From: Saprospiraceae bacterium
GTDB taxonomy: Bacteria; Bacteroidota; Bacteroidia; Chitinophagales; Saprospiraceae
Length of the DNA stretch: 64,000 bases
Direction: 5' to 3'
Assembly: GCA_022841745.1 (NCBI GenBank)
Contig: JALHQW010000026.1
Coordinates: forward strand, 29,016-93,015
How positions within the stretch are numbered: the stretch's first letter is position 1; every line of letters starts with the position of its first letter. A program made the translations under genes and the position numbers. Under the pieces are notes generated by a model, which searched no databases, had not been told where the DNA came from, and saw only the letters and a list, made by a program, of their open reading frames with translations. This document shows, one piece after another, positions 46,401-53,520 of the stretch.

Positions 46401-47868
46401 CAACCACGCAGGTGCCATATTTTCAATTGAGTACGGTACTGGCTTTTTTCGTGGTTCGACGGTCAATGATGGCAGTTTTGTCTCTACGACCGGCGGCAGG
46501 ATAAGACTTGATGCCAACTTCCTGAACAACGGAACAATTACCAACAACGAGTTTACCCTTGGTCAGTTCTACACCTTCACGAACACAGGCACTTGCACAT
46601 TCGTAGGCCAACTCGACTTTTATAGCAACGCTGTCAATGCCATCGTCAATTCGGGCACCTTAAATTTAAACGGTGGTTTTATGAATATCACCCCAGGCTC
46701 AGGCTACACGATTTTGACCAATACTGGCACCGTCAACACCAACGGGAACTTCACATCGAACTTCCAGTGGAACATCACCAATTCCAATATTTTCAACCAA
46801 AATGGTTACCTGACCTTTTTCCATGGGAATTCCTCCTTCCAGGTGGATGGTACGCTGAACATTGCCGCCGGCAAAGCCCTGCACATCGAATGTGCGCTCA
46901 AAGGCAGCGGCACCATCAACAACACCGGGTTCCTTTATACACCTGCCGGAGCAACCCTCCGACCCGGCACCAGCCCCGGCACACTTTCGGTTGCACATGA
47001 TTACAACCTGAATGCCGCTGCTTATCACTGCGAAATCAATGGCACCGCTGCGGGCAGCCAGCACGACGTGATTGCCGTCTCCGGTGCAGCCACCCTCACC
47101 AACGCAAACCTCGTGGTGAGCTGGGGCTTTACGCCCACCGCCGGGCAGACTTTCGACATCATGACCTTCAGCAGCCGGGTCGGCACATTTGCCAGCGTGA
47201 CCATCCCGCCCGTGGCGGGTATCAATTTCACGGTGAGCTACACCAGCACCAAGGTGACGCTCAACGCTCAGGTATTGCCCGTCGAACTCATTGATTTTAT
47301 CGCAACCCCCCTTCCCCCTGCAAAAGGGAAAGAGGGGGCGAGTGTGCTGCTCGAATGGGCCACCGCCTCCGAACTCGATGCCGACCGCTTTGAGGTGGAG
47401 CATTCAACGGACGGTCTGTCCTTTGGGAAAATAGGAGAGCGGCAGGCTGCTGGCACTGCCACTGAACAGCAGGCGTATGAGTTCTTTCACGAGCAACCAG
47501 CCGTTGGGGTGAACTATTACCGCCTCCGGCAGGTGGATTTCAATGGGGCGTTCGAGTATTCGAAAATGGTGGCAGTTGACCTTTCAGGTTCTGAAAACCT
47601 GGCAGGTCTTGGGCTGCTGCTCTATCCCAATCCGCCGAAGGCCGACAGCGAACTGAACATCCGGCTCACGGGCATCCAATTCGATTTTGGCAGCTACGCG
47701 ATATTCGATGCGATGGGGAGACTGGTGCAGCAGGGCGAGCTGGAGGCCAACGGCAGCGAATTCCAAGTGAGAATGAACGGGCATTTGCCGACAGGCAACT
47801 ATGCTATCCAGTTGAAGGACAAGGAGTTGCGCAGCGTGGCGGTGCAGCGGTTCGAGGTGGTGAACTGA
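43408..47868 (+). CDS. giant beta-helix-like T9SS surface protein
   Basis: A 1486-residue protein. It has a signal peptide (FAALLLFCLTANA) and a repeat region of more than 1200 residues built of short Asn/Thr/Gly-rich strands (GGTLNNTGTITHNTAALTL, GTFNNNSGGVLNL), typical of a parallel beta-helix adhesin. A fibronectin-III-like domain (VELIDFIATP to YYRLRQVDFNGAFEY) and a type A T9SS sorting domain follow. The fibronectin-like domain contains an unusual insert (PLPPAKGKEGA) encoded by a GC-rich palindrome at 47306-47338. The ATG at 43408 is chosen over a TTG at 43375. Probable role: secreted adhesin or matrix protein. Confidence 0.85.
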   Translation: MDFLFKNKACMAFAALLLFCLTANAQPWTFTGPGEWDDPSKWSPSYPGLNIAFSEVTLNGDCDLEDNTLNFSGGIIFSNGNLTSSGGGVLNMSSGSNFQNNGSMTHGGAGGLTLNMSGGSFTNANPSSSLTFAADYTSGGGLITNTSSLLVNANVNGVVINNTSTGTVTGTGSLGFTGYNEGILGSPTLTLDLNGVGSYTNSGQFHIYHNATLGSLFQNTFGTLTIHPGATLSIPNPGNLHISSPVNINGTVVLGGANPPNFASGAVSIGNGGELRLNDLASFLVNAGATLNNAGTISTTSGTGNLTLNGGTLNNTGTITHNTAALTLALTSGTFNNNSGGVLNLHSNLNLFASSMLNNAAGATINVNNTATLTVLDGTTFSNAGTVKSATGQTGTLSIAFGGTFNNSGTVEHKGTTGLDVQLNGTFNNQSGGLLRLVENAYFSAGTFNNQAGGSIDLNFKELWLTSSHVFNHSGSTTGTGNFVVSGGTLNNSGVFTHNTTNTSLFLYSNGKINILAGGSLVFNSPFTVVDGLITNMAGTMTINAPFTTSDSLTIASGGTLNLNSSLQLSTAAAVLNLGGTFTPSNAFLGINQSTLNLSGSLSVSLTGGGSVVDLDFPQGTINVLNSGNLTFNDDFLFGIQIVNVQTGGTLVIPSGKSLTIINTGILNNQATLTLGGTLTIWSDTGFLLGGASATNVSGTLNLYAGAPFTPASGATLSVSSSGSFQVANGAAFSLGSGVVFNNAGTVAATGGTGTFFIDGGTFNNTGNLTHSSQLTLAITSGTLNNNSGGVLTFSQNFTYGSGTLNNNSGGQLTVSQPFTIAAGQTLTSAGTLTNSGGIVNNGTMLQTGGQVNNNGDWSGSGALTINGGTFENADDLTGQAITVVGTTSVFNNNSGTVIFSVSSTISGGGIFENKTGGTFQMVNCGLNVSGGSTLTLRGAISISNGTLFLYGVLNNHATDLRQQPGFLNIVGYSSSTIHNYGTLTIHSTFWETYSTVNNHAGAIFSIEYGTGFFRGSTVNDGSFVSTTGGRIRLDANFLNNGTITNNEFTLGQFYTFTNTGTCTFVGQLDFYSNAVNAIVNSGTLNLNGGFMNITPGSGYTILTNTGTVNTNGNFTSNFQWNITNSNIFNQNGYLTFFHGNSSFQVDGTLNIAAGKALHIECALKGSGTINNTGFLYTPAGATLRPGTSPGTLSVAHDYNLNAAAYHCEINGTAAGSQHDVIAVSGAATLTNANLVVSWGFTPTAGQTFDIMTFSSRVGTFASVTIPPVAGINFTVSYTSTKVTLNAQVLPVELIDFIATPLPPAKGKEGASVLLEWATASELDADRFEVEHSTDGLSFGKIGERQAAGTATEQQAYEFFHEQPAVGVNYYRLRQVDFNGAFEYSKMVAVDLSGSENLAGLGLLLYPNPPKADSELNIRLTGIQFDFGSYAIFDAMGRLVQQGELEANGSEFQVRMNGHLPTGNYAIQLKDKELRSVAVQRFEVVN
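47306..47338. repeat. REP-like palindrome inside a coding sequence
   Basis: CCCCCCTTCCCCCTGC followed by AAAAGGGAAAGAGGGGG, an imperfect inverted repeat of a type usual between genes in Bacteroidota. Here it is in frame within the beta-helix protein. Confidence 0.55.
47749..47868 (+). repeat. 120-bp T9SS sorting-domain tail, copy 2
   Basis: Matches 43124-43243 at 119 of 120 positions, including the stop codon. Confidence 0.95.
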
Positions 47869-47945
47869 AAATGAAAGGCGGGGAGCGGACAGGGGGCAAC
47901 AACTATTATTTTGGCAAAACAAGCTGTGAATTTCGAAACTGCTAA

Positions 47946-48155
47946 TCAACCCTCCCCTTCCTCAAACGCCGATTTCTTCTTTTTTTACTGGTGCAACCGG
48001 TAGATGAAATTAAGTTGATTTGGCGGCGGCGGCACTGCCCATTTGATTCAGTGTAAAACGTCTCGCCCTCCGTGAAGTGGCGGTGGGGATTAACACGAGG
48101 TTGGCATTGAGTGTGAGGTTGGCATTGTGAATAAAATCGCCTCCAAGCAGCCGCT
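47946..48155 (-). pseudogene. decayed 3' end of a TonB-receptor gene
   Basis: The minus strand aligns to the 3' end of the intact receptor gene at 53521-55905. RHFTEGETFYTESNGQCRR corresponds to RHVTEGTTFYTYNDGQWRR. After a frameshift the tail KKSAFEEGEG, then stop, matches KKSAFEEGE. Upstream in another frame, FIHNANLTLNANLV matches LKNNATITLNVSDV. At least two frame changes and no start mean it cannot be translated. It is a remnant of a lost paralogue or of a duplicated gene end. Confidence 0.8.
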
Positions 48156-48207
48156 GGAATAATCCCTATATTGTGCCCCATCAGGCAAGTTTTTTTCTGA
48201 CAAATCT

Positions 48208-49428
48208 ATGTTCAACAGACTAAAAGAAATTGGCCCGGGCGCAATGGTGGCCGCAGCCTTTATCGGCCCCGGCACCGTCACCACTGCCACGATGGCCGGG
48301 GCTGGGCATGGGTACGTGCTCCTTTGGGCCGTGGTATTTTCCACATTTGCAACGATACTCATGCAGGAGATGTCGGCCCGGTTGGGCGTTGTGGGCGGCA
48401 TGGGTGTTGGCGAGGCGTTGCGGCAAAAATTCACAACAAAATGGGAACGGGCGGCGGTTGCCCTGTTGGTGATTAGCGCTATTTTGATTGGCAATGCGGC
48501 CTATGAGGCCGGCAATATCACTGGCGCTGTGTTGGGCTTTGAGGAAGTGGTTTTGCCCATCTTTGGCCGACAGGTCAATTCATTGCTCCTCGTCGTGGCC
48601 CTGCTTGCCTTCCTGCTCCTGTTCAGTGGCAAATACAAACTCATTGAAAGGTCGTTGGTGGCCATGGTCGGCGTGATGGGGGTTGTTTTTTGCGCAGCCG
48701 CCCTGCTGCTTCGCCCCGATTTTTGGAGCATCCTGCGGGGCATGTTTGTACCAGCCCTGCCCGAAAACTCCTTGATGCTGGTTGTCGGCCTAATCGGCAC
48801 TACGGTCGTTCCGTACAACCTCTTCCTCCATGCCTCCTCCGCCCGCCAGAAATGGAGTGGTCCCAATGACCTTCCCACTTCCCGCTGGGACACTTTCCTT
48901 TCGGTTGGCTTGGGCGGCATCATCACGATGGCCATTTTGGTGACCGCTGCAGCGGCGTTTTCTGGAAACAAAAAAACCATCGGTAGTGCTGCTGAATTAG
49001 GGGAACAACTGGCCCCCGTGCTCGGCGATTGGGCTGCCCCATTTGTGGCGATGGGCTTCCTGGCGGCTGGGCTTTCCTCTGCCATCACGGCGCCGTTGGC
49101 GGCGGCCTTTGCCACATCCGAGGTGCTGGCTTGGGACAAAAATTTGAAAAACCAAAAGTTCAGGCTGGTTTGGCTTACCGTATTGTTGGTCGGGCTTGCG
49201 TTTTCGAGCATTGGACTCAAGCCAACGAAAGTTATTCTTTTCGCACAAGTGGCCAATGGGTTGTTGCTGCCCATCGTGGCCAGCTTCCTGCTTTGGATTA
49301 TGAACGACCGACGAATCATGGGCAGTCACATAAACTCCCCGTTGGTGAACGTCCTCGGCATTTTGACCATCCTGATTACCATCGTGCTTGGTTTCAAGGG
49401 CATAGCAACGGCTACTTTTTTCAAATAA
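48208..49428 (+). CDS. Nramp-fold transporter with altered metal-site motifs (YcsG-like)
   Basis: A 406-residue integral membrane protein with about 11 helices and the Nramp layout. The canonical metal-binding motif in helix 1 (DPGN) is replaced by GPGT (residues 20-23), and the helix 6 motif (MPH) by VPY in VVPYNLFLHAS (about 200). These changes remove the Asp, Asn and Met ligands, so manganese or iron transport is doubtful. pxpA, pxpB and pxpC follow in the same direction. In Bacillus subtilis an Nramp-type gene, ycsG, lies in the ycsF-kipI-kipA cluster. The likely cargo is therefore 5-oxoproline or a related compound; this is inference. A strong hairpin at 49476 separates it from pxpA. Confidence 0.8.
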   Translation: MFNRLKEIGPGAMVAAAFIGPGTVTTATMAGAGHGYVLLWAVVFSTFATILMQEMSARLGVVGGMGVGEALRQKFTTKWERAAVALLVISAILIGNAAYEAGNITGAVLGFEEVVLPIFGRQVNSLLLVVALLAFLLLFSGKYKLIERSLVAMVGVMGVVFCAAALLLRPDFWSILRGMFVPALPENSLMLVVGLIGTTVVPYNLFLHASSARQKWSGPNDLPTSRWDTFLSVGLGGIITMAILVTAAAAFSGNKKTIGSAAELGEQLAPVLGDWAAPFVAMGFLAAGLSSAITAPLAAAFATSEVLAWDKNLKNQKFRLVWLTVLLVGLAFSSIGLKPTKVILFAQVANGLLLPIVASFLLWIMNDRRIMGSHINSPLVNVLGILTILITIVLGFKGIATATFFK

Positions 49429-49475
49429 ACCCATCTATATTGCACACGAATAGGTTTTGTGCTAATTCTTAGTAG

Positions 49476-49540
49476 GGTTGATAAGGGTTGATAATCAACC
49501 TTTTATCAACCCTTATCAACCTCATCAACCCTTATCAACC
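49476..49540. repeat. perfect 19-bp hairpin plus a third repeat copy
   Basis: Left arm 49476-49494 (GGTTGATAAGGGTTGATAA), 8-nt loop, right arm 49503-49521 (exact reverse complement). A third, near-copy of the right arm follows at 49522-49540. It lies between the transporter and pxpA, ending 34 nt before the pxpA start. It could be a terminator/attenuator or a binding site; no poly-T tract follows. Confidence 0.75.
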
Positions 49541-49574
49541 ATGCCAAATCTTGGCAGCGAGCGCTATATATATC

Positions 49575-50336
49575 ATGACCATAGACATCAACTGCGACAT
49601 GGGCGAGAGCTTTGGCCAGTACCTAATTGGCAACGACGCCAAATTGCTGCCTTATATCACCTCTGCCAATATTGCTTGCGGGTTTCATGGGGGTGACCCC
49701 GTGCATATTGACGAAACCATCCGAGCGGCGGTGAAACAGGGGGTGCGGGTGGGCGCACATCCGTCTTACCCCGATTTGGCAGGCTTTGGCAGGCGCTACA
49801 TGGCCATGCCGAGGAAGGAGTTGGTCGCCACCATCAAATACCAAATCGCTGTGATAAAGGCCCTCACGGAAAGTCATGGCGGCAAACTCGGGTACGTGAA
49901 ACCGCATGGCGCACTCTACAACCGGGCTGCCGTGGACGAGGCGGAAACCCTTGCCATTGTTGAGGCTGTCGGCTCGATAGACCCGTCGTTGGCACTAATG
50001 GGGCTTGCCGGGAGCACGATGGAAGCGGTCTGCAAAAGGGAAGGCGTGGCCTTCGTGGCCGAAGCCTTTGCCGATCGGAGCTATGAGCCGGACGGAACCC
50101 TCATGGTCCGGTCGAAGCCGGGTTCGCTCATCACCGACCCGGCATCGGCGGCGGCGCAGGTGCTGTCCATTGTGCTGAAAAAGGCCGTGCCCGTTGGCAT
50201 GCAAGGGGCTACCATTTCAGTTTTTGCGCAAAGCATCTGTATTCATGGCGATAATCCGGCAGCTTTGGATATACTGAAAATGGTGGACAAAATGCTTTTG
50301 GAAAACAAAATACAGAAGCGGAGTTTTGTGGATTAA
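49575..50336 (+). CDS. pxpA: 5-oxoprolinase subunit A (LamB/YcsF family)
   Basis: A 253-residue LamB/YcsF protein, recognised from the start DINCDMGESFGQY, then ITSANIACGFHGGDP (conserved His and Asp), GAHPSYPDLAGFGRR, YVKPHGALYN, FVAEAFADRSYEPDGTLM and SICIHGDNP. PxpA with PxpB and PxpC hydrolyses 5-oxoproline to glutamate using ATP in bacteria. The ATG at 49575 begins the family domain; the frame is open upstream but reads through the hairpin repeats. It is 146 nt after the transporter and 204 nt before pxpB. Confidence 0.93.
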   Translation: MTIDINCDMGESFGQYLIGNDAKLLPYITSANIACGFHGGDPVHIDETIRAAVKQGVRVGAHPSYPDLAGFGRRYMAMPRKELVATIKYQIAVIKALTESHGGKLGYVKPHGALYNRAAVDEAETLAIVEAVGSIDPSLALMGLAGSTMEAVCKREGVAFVAEAFADRSYEPDGTLMVRSKPGSLITDPASAAAQVLSIVLKKAVPVGMQGATISVFAQSICIHGDNPAALDILKMVDKMLLENKIQKRSFVD

Positions 50337-50387
50337 TCCTTGGGGCGGTAAGAAAAAATCCTGACACAGTTTTTTTTGACGCAGAAA

Positions 50388-50479
50388 GACGCAGATGATT
50401 ATGATTTTTATGTTTTTCAGGTTTTTGCTACGCAAAAACAAAGCATAATCAATCTTAAAAAGTCATAAAAATCTGCGTC
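50388..50479. repeat. palindromic intergenic repeat
   Basis: Outer arms GACGCAGA (50388-50395) and TCTGCGTC (50472-50479), with inner matching segments GATTTTTATG and CATAAAAATC. It occupies the spacer between pxpA and pxpB and could form a long hairpin. Confidence 0.65.
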
Positions 50480-50540
50480 GAAAATTTTCTTAACACCCCT
50501 AGTTTAATATTTAGAATCTTTGCTTCATTTGATTTAGTTA

Positions 50541-51257
50541 ATGGAATTCAAAAAATATGGGGATTCGGCCCTGCTCATCAATTTTGAGCAGGTAATCACC
50601 CGGGGCATAAATGCCGAGGTATTGGCATTGTCAGCAGCCATACAGGCTGCGAAATGGGAAGGGGTTCGGTTCGTCATTCCAGCCTATTGCTCGTTGACGG
50701 TAGGTTATGATAATGGCAGCATCGGATATGCTGATTTGTGTGAAAAAATCATGTTAATTGAACAAGAACTAACAGTAGAAAAATTAAGCATTAATACTCG
50801 GAAATTAAGCATCCCCGTATGCTACGAACCTCCCTATTCCATTGATCATGACGAACTTGTGGAGGTTTTAGGTATGCCCTTCGATGAAATTATCCATATC
50901 CATACTTCCACCGTTTTCCATATGTACATGATGGGTTTTTTGCCCGGATTTGCCTATATGGGGAAATGGCCGGAGGGATTTTCCGTCCCAAGAAAATCCA
51001 TCCCAAGGGCCAATGTACCAGCACTTTCTGTAGGCTTGGCGGGGCAACAGACGGGCATTTACCCGGTCGAATCGCCGGGTGGGTGGCAGATAATAGGACA
51101 GACGCCCATACCTGTTTTTATTCCCCATAATAATGAACCATTTCTGTTCATGCCCGGCGATGAAGTTCGATTTTATTCTATATCCTCCAACCTGTTTCAA
51201 CAAATAAAAGAAGGTATAACAGAAGGGTGTTTTAATTATGAAGAAATATATGGCTAA
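50541..51257 (+). CDS. pxpB: 5-oxoprolinase subunit B (KipI family)
   Basis: A 238-residue protein with the KipI/allophanate-hydrolase subunit 1 pattern: start KKYGDSALLINFEQVI, then IPVCYEPPYSIDHDEL, HTSTVFHMYMMGFLPGFAY and VPRKSIPRANVPALSVGLAG, ending with ESPGGWQIIGQTPIPVF. With PxpA and PxpC it forms the ATP-dependent 5-oxoprolinase. The stop codon overlaps the pxpC start region by 20 nt, indicating translational coupling. The 204-nt gap from pxpA holds an intergenic palindrome. Confidence 0.93.
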   Translation: MEFKKYGDSALLINFEQVITRGINAEVLALSAAIQAAKWEGVRFVIPAYCSLTVGYDNGSIGYADLCEKIMLIEQELTVEKLSINTRKLSIPVCYEPPYSIDHDELVEVLGMPFDEIIHIHTSTVFHMYMMGFLPGFAYMGKWPEGFSVPRKSIPRANVPALSVGLAGQQTGIYPVESPGGWQIIGQTPIPVFIPHNNEPFLFMPGDEVRFYSISSNLFQQIKEGITEGCFNYEEIYG

Positions 51258-52107
51258 TATGCGATTGCATTTCCAAAAGCCCGGCATGTTCACCACTATA
51301 CAAGATGCAGGGCGTCTCGGCTACCAGGATTTTGGCGTGCCAATTGGCGGTGCTTTGGATAGGGCAGCCATGCAGTTGGCCAACTTGCTCGTCGGAAACG
51401 CAGTATTCGAGCCAGTCCTCGAAATTACCCTGCTCGGCCCTTCTATACAGGTAGAGGGCAGCGGCCAAATAGCCATTACGGGCGCCCACCTCTCTCCCAT
51501 GCTAAATGGCTTGCCTTTTCCCATGAACGCTACCGTCCAAATAGCGAACGGGGACTTTATTGAATTCGGGATAGCCGTTCATGGCTGCCGTGCTTACCTT
51601 TCTGTTGGCGGGGAATGGCGGGTGGAGCGTTGGCTGGGAAGTACAAGCCCATTGCCCTCAATGCGGGAAGCCCTATTGCCGAACAATACTATCCGCAAGG
51701 GCGCCAGTTTGAAAGTGAACACCCGCCCATTTCCAAACACCCTGAAAATCGAGGTGGAAACGCAGATGAAGATGAACTTTCAGGTCATGCAGGGGCCAGA
51801 GTTCGATTTGTTCGCCCCTGATGTGATTGGACATTTTTTCTCCAATAAATTCAAGGTGTCCGCCGCTGCAAACCGCATGGGCGTACGTCTTGAAGACAGC
51901 TTGCCAGGGCCATTGCCCAACCTTGAAATGATTTCATCAGGCATTGTGCCGGGCACGGTGCAAGTGACGCCTTCCGGTCAGGTCATCGTGCTTTTGGCCG
52001 ATGCGCAGACGACGGGCGGCTACCCAAGGATTGCCAATATCATTAGTGCGGACTTGGATGCGTTGGCTCAATTGAAGCCGGGGGACACGGTTGGGTTTTC
52101 CTTATAG
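51238..52107 (+). CDS. pxpC: 5-oxoprolinase subunit C (KipA family)
   Basis: A 289-residue protein with the KipA/allophanate-hydrolase subunit 2 pattern: PGMFTTIQDAGRLGYQDFG, GALDRAAMQLANLLVGN, VMQGPEFDLF, NRMGVRLED, SSGIVPGTVQVTPSGQVIVL and DAQTTGGYPRIANIISADLD. It completes the three-subunit 5-oxoprolinase. Overlap with pxpB is 20 nt from the ATG at 51238; the alternative ATG at 51259 would begin right after pxpB and fits the family start (MRLHFQKPG). Either is possible. Confidence 0.93.
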   Translation: MKKYMANMRLHFQKPGMFTTIQDAGRLGYQDFGVPIGGALDRAAMQLANLLVGNAVFEPVLEITLLGPSIQVEGSGQIAITGAHLSPMLNGLPFPMNATVQIANGDFIEFGIAVHGCRAYLSVGGEWRVERWLGSTSPLPSMREALLPNNTIRKGASLKVNTRPFPNTLKIEVETQMKMNFQVMQGPEFDLFAPDVIGHFFSNKFKVSAAANRMGVRLEDSLPGPLPNLEMISSGIVPGTVQVTPSGQVIVLLADAQTTGGYPRIANIISADLDALAQLKPGDTVGFSL

Positions 52108-52219
52108 CTCGGATGATTTAGCGTAAGTTTTTAGGAGTCGCACGGTGTCCCAGGTGCTTTCTTGTGAGTTTATGCTCATTCATTTTAAAGATTTAGGGCT
52201 ATTGCTACTAAAAAAATCC

Positions 52220-52227
52220 TAAATTTG
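52220..52227 (+). promoter_or_regulatory. promoter -7 box for the AAA ATPase gene
   Basis: TAAATTTG is an exact match to TAnnTTTG, 37 nt before the ATG at 52265. I do not see a good -33 partner at the usual distance. Confidence 0.45.
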
Positions 52228-52264
52228 CGGTATCAATACCCATTTTTAACCTAAAAAATGCGGC

Positions 52265-53482
52265 ATGAATACCGAATTTCTATACAAACTGCTCGACCAA
52301 TCGAATGCCCTTTTGGGCAATATCAACACTTCCTATGAGCGTTACCTGATGCGCGATTTACCTTGGGACTGGCGGCTTTTGGGCATCAAGGGCGCACGGG
52401 GCGTTGGCAAGTCCACCTTGCTTTTGCAACGCCTAAAAATCGAGCAAGCCGCCGGGCAAAAGGCTGTTTACCTGACCTTGGATGACGTGCATTTTGGCAC
52501 TCATGGCCTTCGTGATACCGTTGAGGCATTTCAACTGATAGGCTACAAGGTGTTTTTCTTGGATGAAATCCATAAGTATCCAGCTTGGTCACAGCACCTG
52601 AAGAACTTGTATGACTTCCATCCTGACCTTAGGATTGTGTTCAGTGGCTCGTCCATTGTGGAGTTGGGAAAACAGGCCGTTGACCTCAGCCGCCGGGCCT
52701 TGATGTACGAGCTGCCGGGCCTTTCATTGCGTGAGTACCTGATTTTCAAAGGTTTAGAAAATGTTCCAACTGCCATTGCACTGGAGGATTTGCTGAAAAA
52801 CCACCGAGATTTGGCAACGGATATCTTACAAAATGTGAAGCCTCTCGAACATTTTGCTGAATACCTCAGAATTGGATATTACCCCTTCTTCCTTGAAAAC
52901 CCAGCGCTGGTTATGGTTCGGCTCCGACAGTTGGTGCGCCTCGTTCTCGACGTTGACCTTTCCAGTTCAGAAGAGGGTGGAAGGGTTTACCAAGTACACA
53001 AAATTGGGCAATTGCTCCAAATCATTGCAGAATCGGTGCCGTTCAAGCCCAATATCCAAGGTTTGGCCCGCTCCCTGCAAATTGACCGTGACACTGTTAG
53101 CCGCTACCTTCGTCACCTGCACGATGCCCGCTTGATTTCAATGGTCTATGCAGAACCGCAGGGCATTTTCTCGCTGCAAAGGCCAGAAAAAATTTATCTT
53201 CAGAACCCCACACTTGCCCACTCCCTTGTGCCAGTAAGCCAGCCCGATATGGGCAGCCTCCGTGAAATGTTTTTCCTAAGCCAAGTTGCCGTCAATCACC
53301 AAGTCAACTACCCCGCTTCTGGTGATTTTTTGGTTGACCAAAAAATCACGATAGAAGTTGGAGGCAAGGGCAAAAACCTCCGGCAAATCGCCACTACTCC
53401 TGACAGCTACTTGGCGGTGGACGATATGCCGATTGGGTTTGAGCGGCAAATCCCGTTATGGCTATTCGGATTCTTGCACTGA
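52265..53482 (+). CDS. AAA ATPase with C-terminal DUF4143 domain
   Basis: A 405-residue AAA_14/DUF4143 protein. Walker A is GARGVGKS (residues 43-50), Walker B is YKVFFLDEIHKYP with D100/E101, and the sensor-like segment is IVFSGSSIVEL. A winged-helix-like part is at about 265-300 (LARSLQIDRDTVSRYLRHL). The C-terminal DUF4143 region ends ITIEVGGKGKNLRQIA, which may be related to a restriction-nuclease-like fold; the usual D-E-x-K core is not clear. Such proteins are widespread in bacteria and their role is not settled. It is a single gene, convergent with the TonB receptor 38 nt away. Confidence 0.85.
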   Translation: MNTEFLYKLLDQSNALLGNINTSYERYLMRDLPWDWRLLGIKGARGVGKSTLLLQRLKIEQAAGQKAVYLTLDDVHFGTHGLRDTVEAFQLIGYKVFFLDEIHKYPAWSQHLKNLYDFHPDLRIVFSGSSIVELGKQAVDLSRRALMYELPGLSLREYLIFKGLENVPTAIALEDLLKNHRDLATDILQNVKPLEHFAEYLRIGYYPFFLENPALVMVRLRQLVRLVLDVDLSSSEEGGRVYQVHKIGQLLQIIAESVPFKPNIQGLARSLQIDRDTVSRYLRHLHDARLISMVYAEPQGIFSLQRPEKIYLQNPTLAHSLVPVSQPDMGSLREMFFLSQVAVNHQVNYPASGDFLVDQKITIEVGGKGKNLRQIATTPDSYLAVDDMPIGFERQIPLWLFGFLH

Positions 53483-53520
53483 AAACCGGCCCTCCCATAC
53501 CCCCATACCTCATACCTCCA

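Noticed and set aside
49476..49540. Repeats near pxpA as a CRISPR array
   Set aside because: Only three short adjacent units with no spacers.
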